NCBI GenBank assembly: GCA_024235615.1
Contig: JACKMB010000001.1
Span: 558,001 to 622,000 of the forward strand
Reading direction: 5' to 3'
Source of the DNA: Thauera sp.
GTDB lineage: Bacteria > Pseudomonadota > Gammaproteobacteria > Burkholderiales > Rhodocyclaceae
DNA length: 64,000 nucleotides
This document shows positions 42,214 to 48,990 of this stretch, piece by piece; positions within the stretch are counted from its first letter, which is position 1, and the number at the start of each line of letters is the position of its first letter. The notes under the pieces were generated by a model. The model saw only the letters and a list, made by a program, of their open reading frames with translations. It ran no database searches and was not told where the DNA came from. The translations under genes and the position numbers were made by a program.

Positions 42214-43374
42214 ATGCCCAAAGAAAGCCACGGACTCGAAACCCACGGACTCCGCCTCGACGGCCAGGGCAAGCCCTTGTGGCTGTCGCTGGAGCTCACC
42301 TACCGCTGCCCGCTCAAATGCACCTGGTGCAACAACCCGCTCGACTTCGAGGACTACGCCGCGAAGGAGCTGTCGACCGAGGAGTGGAAGCAGGTGCTGC
42401 GCGATGCACGCGAGATCGGCGCGCTGCAGCTCGGCTTCACCGGCGGCGAGCCACTGCAGCGCGCCGACCTCGAGGAGCTGGTCGCCTGTGCCGACGGGCT
42501 GGGCTTCTACACCAACCTGATCACCTCGGGCATCGGCCTGAACGAGGAGCGCCTGCTCGCCCTCAAGGCCGCCGGCCTCAAGCAGATCCAGCTCTCGCTG
42601 CAATCGACGCGCGCCGACATGACCGACGCGCTGGTCGGGGCGCGCGCCCACGCGCACAAGCTCGAGGCGGCGCGCCTGATCAAGGCGCACGGCTTCCCGA
42701 TGGTGCTCAACATGCCGGTGTTCCGCCACAACATCGAGCTGATCGGCGAGATGATCGAGTGGGCCGCCGGGCTCGGCGTCGAGTACATCGAGTTCGCCAA
42801 CATCCAGTACTACAACTGGGCGCTGCTGAACCGCGACGAGCTGATGCCCACGCTCGAGCAGGTGCGCGAGGCCGAGCGCGTGGTCAATGAATGGCGCGCC
42901 AGGCTCGGCAAGGCGATGACGATCTACTTCGTGATCCCCGACTATTACGAGGGCCGCCCCAAGGCGTGCATGAACGGCTGGGGCGCCATCCACCTCACCA
43001 TCGCGCCCGACGGCGTCGCCATGCCCTGCCAGGAGGCGCGGGTGATCCCCGGGCTGGAGTTCGAGTCGGTGCGCGACCGGCCGCTCGGCTGGATCTGGCA
43101 CGAGTCGCCGCTGTTCCGCAAGTACCGCGGCCTGGACTGGCTGCCCGAGCCCTGCGGGTCCTGTTCCGAGAAGGAGAAGGACTTCGGCGGCTGCCGCTGC
43201 CAGGCCTTCCTGCTCACCGGCGACGCCGCCAACACCGACCCGGCGTGCAGCCGCTCGCCGCACCACCACCTGGTGCAGCAGGCGGTGGCCGGGGTGGTGG
43301 CGCCGCTGCGCTTTCGCAAGCCGCTCATCAAGCGCGCCGCCGGCGCGGTCTCCACCGCCTTCATGGAGGGCTGA
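42214..43374 (+). CDS. pqqE: Radical-SAM PqqA cross-linking enzyme PqqE
   Basis: 386 residues. Radical-SAM cluster motif YRCPLKCTWCNNP (Cys x3 x2 spacing, ~residues 30-42), SAM-binding GFTGGEP. The C-terminal SPASM region has Cys in CMNGWG, MPCQEA, PEPCGSCSEKEKDFGGCRCQAF and DPACSRS, binding auxiliary iron-sulfur clusters. PqqE forms the Glu-Tyr carbon-carbon bond in PqqA. The ATG at 42214 follows CGGAGGA. pqqB and pqqC are absent from this cluster. Confidence 0.97.
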   Translation: MPKESHGLETHGLRLDGQGKPLWLSLELTYRCPLKCTWCNNPLDFEDYAAKELSTEEWKQVLRDAREIGALQLGFTGGEPLQRADLEELVACADGLGFYTNLITSGIGLNEERLLALKAAGLKQIQLSLQSTRADMTDALVGARAHAHKLEAARLIKAHGFPMVLNMPVFRHNIELIGEMIEWAAGLGVEYIEFANIQYYNWALLNRDELMPTLEQVREAERVVNEWRARLGKAMTIYFVIPDYYEGRPKACMNGWGAIHLTIAPDGVAMPCQEARVIPGLEFESVRDRPLGWIWHESPLFRKYRGLDWLPEPCGSCSEKEKDFGGCRCQAFLLTGDAANTDPACSRSPHHHLVQQAVAGVVAPLRFRKPLIKRAAGAVSTAFMEG

Positions 43375-43470
43375 ATGCGCCATCCCTACGACACCGCCAC
43401 CGGCACGATCGCGCTCGGGCTGCTGCTCACCGCCGTGCTCGCCGCCCTGCTGCCGCTCGTCGCCGGCTGA
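43375..43470 (+). CDS. 31-residue single-helix membrane peptide
   Basis: Starts on the base after the pqqE stop (TGA-ATG). The peptide MRHPYDTATGTIALG continues with a hydrophobic helix rich in Leu and Ala (to PLVAG) and ends in TGA at 43470, 7 nt before the next gene. The tight packing between two operon genes favours a real small protein, possibly a partner of the neighbouring multi-pass protein. No family is recognised. Confidence 0.5.
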   Translation: MRHPYDTATGTIALGLLLTAVLAALLPLVAG

Positions 43471-43477
43471 AAGCGCC

Positions 43478-43978
43478 ATGGACCCGCTCCTCGACCTCGC
43501 GCTGCGCTGGACGCACTTCATCGCCGGGATTATCTGGGTCGGCCACAACTACTCCAGCGTGGTGCAGCGCCCGGGCTGGCGGCCGCTCGCCGCCGCCGAC
43601 CTCACCGACGACACCAGCCCGCGCTTCCAGGCCCTGCTCAACCGCGAGCACGGCTTCTTCCGCTGGGCCTCGGTGGTGGCGTGGAGCGCCGGCCTGCTGA
43701 TGCTGTGGCAGCGCGGCTGGCTGGCCGGCGCGCTCACGCTGGACGGCGCGCTGGCGCCGATCGGGCTGGGCACCTGGATCGGCACCCTGATGATGCTCAA
43801 CGTCTGGTTCGTGCTGTGGCCGCACCAGCAGAAGGTGCTCGGCCTGGTGCCGGCGAGCGTGGACGAGCGCCTGCGCTGCTCGCGCATCACCCACCTGTCC
43901 TCGCGCACCAACACCATGCTGTCGATCCCGCTGCTGTTCTTCATGGCCGCGAGCAGCCACGGCGGGCTGGCGGGCTGA
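43478..43978 (+). CDS. Membrane protein related to the urate hydroxylase (PuuD) N-terminal domain
   Basis: 166 residues with four to five hydrophobic helices: LALRWTHFIAGIIWVGHNY, FRWASVVAWSAGLLMLW, LGTWIGTLMMLNVWFVLWPHQQKVLG, SSRTNTMLSIPLLFFMAAS. This corresponds to the membrane part of PuuD-like proteins, which in full-length urate hydroxylases (~400 residues) is followed by a cytochrome c domain; that domain is absent. Conserved His residues in the helices (RWTHF, WVGHN, WPHQQ) could bind haem. A role in quinone or cytochrome-linked electron flow near PQQ genes is possible but unproven. Confidence 0.75.
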   Translation: MDPLLDLALRWTHFIAGIIWVGHNYSSVVQRPGWRPLAAADLTDDTSPRFQALLNREHGFFRWASVVAWSAGLLMLWQRGWLAGALTLDGALAPIGLGTWIGTLMMLNVWFVLWPHQQKVLGLVPASVDERLRCSRITHLSSRTNTMLSIPLLFFMAASSHGGLAG

Positions 43979-43997
43979 ACGCGAGGGCTTACGAGCG

Positions 43998-45089
43998 ATG
44001 AACCCCGCGACCGCCTGGAACTTCGCCGCCGGCCCGGCGCGCCTGCCCGACGCGGTGCTCGAGCGCGCGCGCGACAGCCTGTTCGCGCGCGGCGCGGACG
44101 GCGCCTCGGCGCTCGAGCGCCCCTTCACCGGCGACGCCTTCCGCGCGACGCTGCACAGCGCGCGCGAGCGCCTGGCGCAGCTCCTCGAGCTGCCCGCCGG
44201 CTACCGCATCCTCTTCCTCGCCGGCGGCGCCATGCATCAGTTCGCGCTGGTGCCGATGAACCTGCTCGGCGGCGCGCGCCGCGCGGCCTACGCCGACTCC
44301 GGCTACTGGGCGCAGCGCGCGATCGCCGAGGCGCGCCGCTACTGCGAGGCGGTCGCCGCACCCGGCTTCGCGGGCGACGCGCCGCTCGCCGCACCGCCGG
44401 CCGGGCGCTGGGATTTGCCCGCCGACTGCGCCTACTGCCACATCACCCCCAACGAGACGGTCGACGGCCTCGCCTACCCGGCCCTGCCCGACACCGGCGA
44501 CATCCCGCTGGTGGCCGACGCCACCTCGTGCCTGCTCACCGCGCCGCTCGACGTCGCCCGCTTCGGCCTGCTCTACGCCAGCGCGCAGAAGAACCTCGGC
44601 GTCGCCGGGCTGTGCGTGCTGGTGGTGCGCGAGGACCTGCTCGAACGCGCCGCGCCCGCGGTGCCCGCGGCGCTCAACTACCGCCGCCAGGCCGAGGCCG
44701 ACAGCTGCCTCAATACGCCGCCGACGCTGGCGATCCACCTCGCCGGCCTGGTCTTCGAGTGGATCGCCGAAGCCGGCGGGCTCGCCGCGATGGGCGCCGC
44801 CAACCGCCGCAAGGCCGCCACGCTGTACGCGGCGATCGACGGCAGCGGCGGCTTCTACCGCGCTCCGGTGGCCGCCGCGCACCGCTCGCCGGTCAATGTC
44901 CGCTTCCATCTCGCCGACGACGCCCTCACCGAGCCCTTCCTCGCCGCGGCCGCGTCCCGAGGCCTGCACCACCTGCGCGGCCATCGCCAGGTCGGCGGGC
45001 TGCGCGCCAGCCTCTACAACGCCATGCCGCAGGCCGGCGCCGACGCGCTCGCCGATTTCATGGCGGAGTTCGCCCGAGCCCACGCATGA
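43998..45089 (+). CDS. serC: Phosphoserine aminotransferase-like enzyme (SerC family)
   Basis: 363 residues. NFAAGPARLPDAVLERAR at the start, ILFLAGGAMHQFALVPMNLL, HITPNETVDGLAYP and PLVADATSCLLTAPLDV follow the SerC pattern. The PLP-binding Lys is in LYASAQKNLGVAGL (~residue 197). It ends NAMPQAGADALADFMAEF. SerC transfers an amino group from glutamate to 3-phosphohydroxypyruvate. The typical SerC stretch is slightly divergent (AGG for GGA), and a second serC may exist elsewhere, so a specialised substrate is possible. The last ATGA overlaps the next gene. Confidence 0.88.
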   Translation: MNPATAWNFAAGPARLPDAVLERARDSLFARGADGASALERPFTGDAFRATLHSARERLAQLLELPAGYRILFLAGGAMHQFALVPMNLLGGARRAAYADSGYWAQRAIAEARRYCEAVAAPGFAGDAPLAAPPAGRWDLPADCAYCHITPNETVDGLAYPALPDTGDIPLVADATSCLLTAPLDVARFGLLYASAQKNLGVAGLCVLVVREDLLERAAPAVPAALNYRRQAEADSCLNTPPTLAIHLAGLVFEWIAEAGGLAAMGAANRRKAATLYAAIDGSGGFYRAPVAAAHRSPVNVRFHLADDALTEPFLAAAASRGLHHLRGHRQVGGLRASLYNAMPQAGADALADFMAEFARAHA

Positions 45090-45892
45090 GCGCGACCGCG
45101 CAAAGGGACGTGCCCACCTCCACCGGGGAGGTGGCCGTGCAGCGATCGGAGGGCTCGGCGATGAGCAAGTCGTCCTTCCCCTGGCACGCCCGCCCGGGCC
45201 TGGCGGGCGGCATCGACAAGGACGGCACCCGCGCCGCGGAGCTGCTCGGCCTCGGCTTCGGCAGCGTGGAGTTCGGCACCGTCGCGGTCGGGCCGCGGGC
45301 GGGCGCGGAGCTGGCCGCGCTGCGCGCCCGGCTCGCCGCCCTGCCCCCGCGCGCGCCCGGCGCGATCGGCATCGGCCTCGGCCAGCCCGCAGACGCAGCG
45401 CCCAGGGCGCTCGCCGCGTGCTGGATCGCCGGGCTCTATGGCGCCTGGGACGTGGCGGACTACCTGAGCTTCAACCTGTCCGCGCGCGCCTGCGCGCCGC
45501 TGCTGGCGCCCGCAAGGCTGGCGCTCGTCACGGACGCGCTGCGCGCGGTGGCGGCAGCGCGCGCCGGACTGCCGCGCCGGGTTCCGCTCGCGCTCAAGTT
45601 CAGGCTCGGCGGGGCGGACGAGGCGCCGCCGGCGGTCGCGCTAGCCGCAGCGGCGGCGGGCTTCGACCTGCTCACGGCCGTGCTGCCGGACGACGACCCG
45701 AAGCGCCTCTCGCGCCTGCACGCACTGATCACCGCAGTGTCCGACGGTCCGGCCGTGGTGGCAGTGGGCGGCATCCGCAAGGCAAGCGACGTCGCCGAAC
45801 TCCGCGCGAGCGGCGCCGCCGGCGTGCAGGTCCACCGCGCATTCTCCGAATCGGGGGCGACCTGTCTGGCGCAGCTGCTGGGCAGCGTCTAG
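45086..45892 (+). CDS. Dihydroorotate dehydrogenase-like flavoprotein, shortened
   Basis: 268 residues from the ATG overlapping the serC stop; a second possible start is at residue 26 (MSKSSFPWHARPGLAGGIDKDG). TIM-barrel flavoprotein pattern of class 2 PyrD: AGGIDKDGTRAAELLGLGFGSVEFGTV, YLSFNLSARAC, ALKFRLGG, VVAVGGIRKASDV and closing GAAGVQVHRAF. The family is usually ~335 residues, so ~70 are missing, mostly in the N-terminal helix and the active-site lid region. It may act on another substrate; it is not likely to be the housekeeping pyrimidine enzyme. Confidence 0.7.
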   Translation: MSATAQRDVPTSTGEVAVQRSEGSAMSKSSFPWHARPGLAGGIDKDGTRAAELLGLGFGSVEFGTVAVGPRAGAELAALRARLAALPPRAPGAIGIGLGQPADAAPRALAACWIAGLYGAWDVADYLSFNLSARACAPLLAPARLALVTDALRAVAAARAGLPRRVPLALKFRLGGADEAPPAVALAAAAAGFDLLTAVLPDDDPKRLSRLHALITAVSDGPAVVAVGGIRKASDVAELRASGAAGVQVHRAFSESGATCLAQLLGSV

Positions 45893-46085
45893 CAACCTGG
45901 CGGACCATCCATCTGCAAAGTGACGCGTCGCCCCTGTAGCCCGAGCGCATGGAGCCGCTTTCGTCCGATCGATCGCCAGACGGCGTACCTCCGCCACCAT
46001 CGGTGCAGGACTGGCTGCCCGAACCGCACCTGGCGCGCGATGTGGTCGATATGGTGGAGACATCAGCTTGACGCACCGGCTTCAG

Positions 46086-46102
46086 GGAACCATTATGGTT
46101 CC
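46086..46102. promoter_or_regulatory. Palindromic operator upstream of vapBC
   Basis: GGAACCATTATGGTTCC is an almost perfect 17-bp palindrome 20 nt upstream of the antitoxin ATG, between it and an AAGGAG ribosome site. Ribbon-helix-helix antitoxins bind such sites to repress their own operon. Confidence 0.75.
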
Positions 46103-46121
46103 ACTTTGGAAGGAGCTTGCG

Positions 46122-46367
46122 ATGCCCACTACGCTGACCCTGAAGAATATTCCGGATGAGATATACCAGCGTCTGAAGGCGTCGGCGGTAACGCACAGGC
46201 GCAGCCTGAACAGCGAGGCGATCGTGTGCCTGGAAACCGTGTTACTGCCGGGCAGGATCGATCCGAGTGAGCGACTGGCCCGTGCCCGCGCATTGCGGGC
46301 TGCTCTCGCAGAGTCGAAGTTCAGGGCGCACGACATTGACGCCTTAAAGCGCGAGGACCGCCTGTGA
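46122..46367 (+). CDS. vapB: FitA/VapB-type ribbon-helix-helix antitoxin
   Basis: 81 residues from the ATG at 46122 preceded by AAGGAG. The N-terminus MPTTLTLKNIPDEIYQRLK and HRRSLNSEAIVCLETVL form a ribbon-helix-helix DNA-binding fold. The C-terminal region (RARALRAALAESKFRAHDIDALKRE) is the toxin-binding tail. Stop overlaps the toxin start (GTGA). It neutralises the adjacent PIN toxin. Confidence 0.92.
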   Translation: MPTTLTLKNIPDEIYQRLKASAVTHRRSLNSEAIVCLETVLLPGRIDPSERLARARALRAALAESKFRAHDIDALKREDRL

Positions 46368-46759
46368 TCGTGGTGGATACCAACGTCCTGGCGTACCTGT
46401 ACCTGCCGACCGAGTTCACTCCACACGCCGAGGCGCTGCTCGAGCGTGATCCGGAGTGGGTGGCGCCAGTGCTGTGGCGCAGCGAGTTCCGCAGCATTCT
46501 CGCGGGCTACCTGCGACGAAAGATCCTGGCTTTCGATGATGCACGCGCCTTGCAGGCCGAGGCGGAGAGCCTGCTTGCGGGCAACGAGCATGAAGTCGAC
46601 TCGCAGCGGGTTCTGGAACTCGTGCGCGACACCGATTGTTCCGCGTATGACTGCGAGTTCGCGGCGCTGGCCATGCGCCTGGACGTGAAACTGGTGACGA
46701 TGGACGCCAAGCTGCTCAGGGCGTTCCCGAAGTTCGCGGTGCCGCTCACTGCGGCGTGA
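46364..46759 (+). CDS. vapC: VapC-type PIN ribonuclease toxin
   Basis: 131 residues from a GTG that overlaps the antitoxin stop. PIN-domain acidic residues: Asp5 in VVDTNVLAYL, Glu in LWRSEFRSIL (~40), Asp in DCSAYDCEFAALA (~93) and Asp in KLVTMDAKLL (~112). The fold cleaves RNA, in known VapC proteins tRNA or rRNA. The operon looks intact. Confidence 0.93.
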   Translation: MIVVDTNVLAYLYLPTEFTPHAEALLERDPEWVAPVLWRSEFRSILAGYLRRKILAFDDARALQAEAESLLAGNEHEVDSQRVLELVRDTDCSAYDCEFAALAMRLDVKLVTMDAKLLRAFPKFAVPLTAA

Positions 46760-46872
46760 GCCCTGGATTCAGCGGTTTGGCGCAGCTTCCCGCTGAAGCT
46801 CCGCCGAAATGGCTTCCGTCGCGTCGCCGGAGCCGGGTGAAAACCCGGTCGAGTGCGCCGGTAGCCGAGACA

Positions 46873-47388
46873 TCAGCCGAATGGAATGTCCAGCACCAGG
46901 GGCGCGGCCGGATTGCCGCCCACGCGGCGAAAGCCGCAGGCGCCGGCCATGTGCAGCACCGCGGGGCTGATGCTGTGGCACAGCACGCGCCGCGCGCGCA
47001 GCAGCGCTGCGAGCTCGACGACGTGGGCGAACAGGGCCCGGCCCAAGCCGCGGCGGCGCCAGGCGGGCACCACGCTGAGACCGAAATCGACCTCACCGTC
47101 ACGGGCGGCGATGTGCGCGAGCGCCACGACCCGTCCGCCCGCGTCGGTCAGGCCGTGGACGTGGTCGCGCGCGAAGTCGATGCGGGCGACGTAGCGAGCG
47201 ATGCCCTCGTCACCGATGCCGTAGCCGAAGCGGAGGAAGCGATCATCGACATCGAGCGCCACGAGGTGGTCGAGGATGCGCTCGGCATCCGCCGGTGCGA
47301 ACCGGATCAGCACACCGGGGTGACGGTGCCGCTTGCGATCGTCCGCGGCGAGGGACGTGGAGGAGACAGGACTGGCGACGACGGACAT
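46873..47388 (-). CDS. GNAT-family N-acetyltransferase
   Basis: 171 residues. Acetyl-CoA-binding motif region GLSVVPAWRRRGLGRALFAHVVELA (R-x-x-G-x-G/A), preceded by the strand RVVALAHIAA. The ending HMAGACGFRRVGGN is typical for stand-alone GNAT enzymes. The substrate is unknown. The gene lies downstream of a cobalamin riboswitch on the same strand, with 87 nt and a 28-codon frame between; this is not a usual riboswitch target. Confidence 0.88.
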   Translation of the reverse strand: MSVVASPVSSTSLAADDRKRHRHPGVLIRFAPADAERILDHLVALDVDDRFLRFGYGIGDEGIARYVARIDFARDHVHGLTDAGGRVVALAHIAARDGEVDFGLSVVPAWRRRGLGRALFAHVVELAALLRARRVLCHSISPAVLHMAGACGFRRVGGNPAAPLVLDIPFG

Positions 47389-47475
47389 GGCGGAGACCCC
47401 GGACAGGCGGGCGGGATCTCCGGCGGACGCGTCCGAGCCTCCCCGGCGCCGCGAAGGACGCAGGGACCTGCCGGA

Positions 47476-47562
47476 TCATCTGCGAGACGAGCAAGTGAAA
47501 TGGTATGGACCATGCCTCTTGTCAGGGACACCCCGCCCTAAACGAATGAAGGTGATGTCCAT
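47476..47562 (-). CDS. 28-residue frame directly after the cobalamin riboswitch
   Basis: The B12 box (AGCCAGGAGACCTGCC on the minus strand) supplies GGAG just before an ATG at 47562. The frame (MDITFIRLGRGVPDKRHGPY and 8 more residues) ends at 47476. It could be a leader peptide, or the truncated start of a former riboswitch-controlled gene. No family is recognised. Confidence 0.45.
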   Translation of the reverse strand: MDITFIRLGRGVPDKRHGPYHFTCSSRR

Positions 47563-47745
47563 GGCAGGTCTCCTGGCTTGCGGGTCATCGCCTCGTGCCA
47601 GCCTTCCCGGAGAGACTCCAGTGGCCAGATGGGCACGCGACTCGTCGCATACAGTTGCGGGGGCAGCTCCGGATTGCACGCGCGGGCGTGTTACCGGATT
47701 CCCTTTTCATGCCGGCCGGTGAGGGCAGGCAACCATGAAACGCCG
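47563..47745 (-). ncRNA. Cobalamin riboswitch
   Basis: On the minus strand the conserved parts occur in order: GGGAATCCGGT, GAGCTGCCCCCGCAACTGTA, GCCACTG (near 47620), GAAGGCTGGC, and the 3' B12 box AAGCCAGGAGACCTGCC at about 47563-47580. Cobalamin riboswitches repress expression when adenosyl- or methyl-cobalamin binds; the box here overlaps the ribosome site for the start at 47562. The gene reached downstream is a GNAT enzyme rather than a B12 transporter or synthesis gene. Confidence 0.92.
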
Positions 47746-47932
47746 CGGAGGTTAGCCGCGGGCCTCCAGCCTGTCAAACCGGGACCGTCGCACCGGGACC
47801 GCCGGCCAAAAGATATCACCCGATGCGAGGGCCTGCTCGCTCACCGGGAAAGCCCGCGACTCGCCCCCGCTCCTCTACGTAGGTACGCCGCGCCCGTGAC
47901 GGATTCAGGTTGCGCGCCGCACGGGCGCCGAA

Positions 47933-48062
47933 GTGTCGGAAGTTCTTACACCTCTCGCCCACCCACTCCCGAACACTTGGACGACAGCGACGAAAACCGT
48001 TCTCAAGCCATTGAAAAATCGACGTTCATCCATTCCTTTCGTGATCTTGGCGCGAGACTTGC
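47933..48062 (+). promoter_or_regulatory. Sigma-54 promoter and dyad upstream of the PEP-CTERM gene
   Basis: TGGCGCGAGACTTGC at 48048-48062 has GG-N10-GC spacing and differs from consensus at one -24 base. Transcription would start near 48074, 86 nt before the ATG. About 100 bp upstream, GTGT-CGGAAGTTCTT-ACAC (47933-47951) is a dyad at the usual enhancer distance. PEP-CTERM genes in several betaproteobacteria are controlled by the PrsK/PrsR system through sigma-54, which fits. The rest of the ~400-nt gap has no gene. Confidence 0.65.
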
Positions 48063-48159
48063 TCGCATCTGTACGGCGCCGATTAGAGACCACGCACCGG
48101 CGATCGCGCCGGCTATCTTCGACGCGTGTCGACTCACCGTACCAATCAGGAGCAAGGAC

Positions 48160-48975
48160 ATGCCAAAGACCTTCAAATCACTCGCACTCGTGAGCCTGCT
48201 CACCGCCGCCGCCGGAGCAAACGCCGCTGCGCTCGACCTGTCGGGCTGGTCGCCACTGACCCTCACCTACACTGGCGGCCAGCCGGCAGGCAACTGGGTC
48301 CTCGAATCCGGCAACACTGCCGTCAAGCAAACCGTCAACGCCGACCCCTCGTTCTATCTGAACAACCTGAACCAGACCAGTTACAAGATGGAGGGATCCT
48401 GGCAGGTCCAGTCCAGCTCTGACGACGACTACATGGGCTTCGTGTTCGGTTACCAGAACTCCAGCAACTTCTACCTGTTCGACTGGAAACAGGGCACACA
48501 GGGCTACGTCGGCCGGACCGCGGCGGAGGGCATGACGATCAAAAAATTCGCGGGTGCGACCGGAAACGGTCTCAACGACCTGTCGCTGGAAGAGTTCTGG
48601 GAGAACCAGGTCAACTTCGGCGACATGAGCGTGCTGGCCACCAATCACTCGGGCACCGCCGGCTGGGCCGACAATGCCCTCTACGACTTCCTGCTCGAAT
48701 TCAACCTCACGCCCGGCGTGATCCGCGTCGTGGTCAAGCAGGGAGCAAGCACCTTGTGGGACACCACGGTGAGCGACAGCGCCTTCACTTCGGGGCAATT
48801 CGGTTTCTACAACAACTCGCAGGAGCAGGTACGTTACGCCGGCTTCGAGCAGGAGGGCGGCGTGATCGTCGATCCGAACCCGGTGCCCGAACCTGCCTCG
48901 CTGGCGTTGCTCGGCCTGGGCCTTGGGGGCCTGGCCGCCACGCGCCGCCGCAAATCCCGCACGCAGCCGGCGTAA
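48160..48975 (+). CDS. PEP-CTERM exosortase-processed protein
   Basis: 271 residues from the ATG at 48160 (AGGAG upstream). Signal peptide FKSLALVSLLTAAAGANAAA. The body is a beta-sandwich of the thrombospondin-type C-terminal/concanavalin-like sort (MGFVFGYQNSSNFYLFDWKQ, GTAGWADNALYDFLLEFNLTPG). The C-terminal sorting signal is complete: VPEPASLALLGLGLGGLAATRRRK (PEP, hydrophobic helix, basic end; last part abbreviated). Exosortase (EpsH) cuts here and the protein is attached to surface polysaccharide, in relatives a floc or biofilm component. Confidence 0.93.
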   Translation: MPKTFKSLALVSLLTAAAGANAAALDLSGWSPLTLTYTGGQPAGNWVLESGNTAVKQTVNADPSFYLNNLNQTSYKMEGSWQVQSSSDDDYMGFVFGYQNSSNFYLFDWKQGTQGYVGRTAAEGMTIKKFAGATGNGLNDLSLEEFWENQVNFGDMSVLATNHSGTAGWADNALYDFLLEFNLTPGVIRVVVKQGASTLWDTTVSDSAFTSGQFGFYNNSQEQVRYAGFEQEGGVIVDPNPVPEPASLALLGLGLGGLAATRRRKSRTQPA

Positions 48976-48990
48976 GTGCCTGCGGGCGGC

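Noticed and set aside
47578..48159. N-terminal extension of the PEP-CTERM protein
   Set aside because: It runs through the riboswitch and promoter; a signal peptide and ribosome site support the ATG at 48160.
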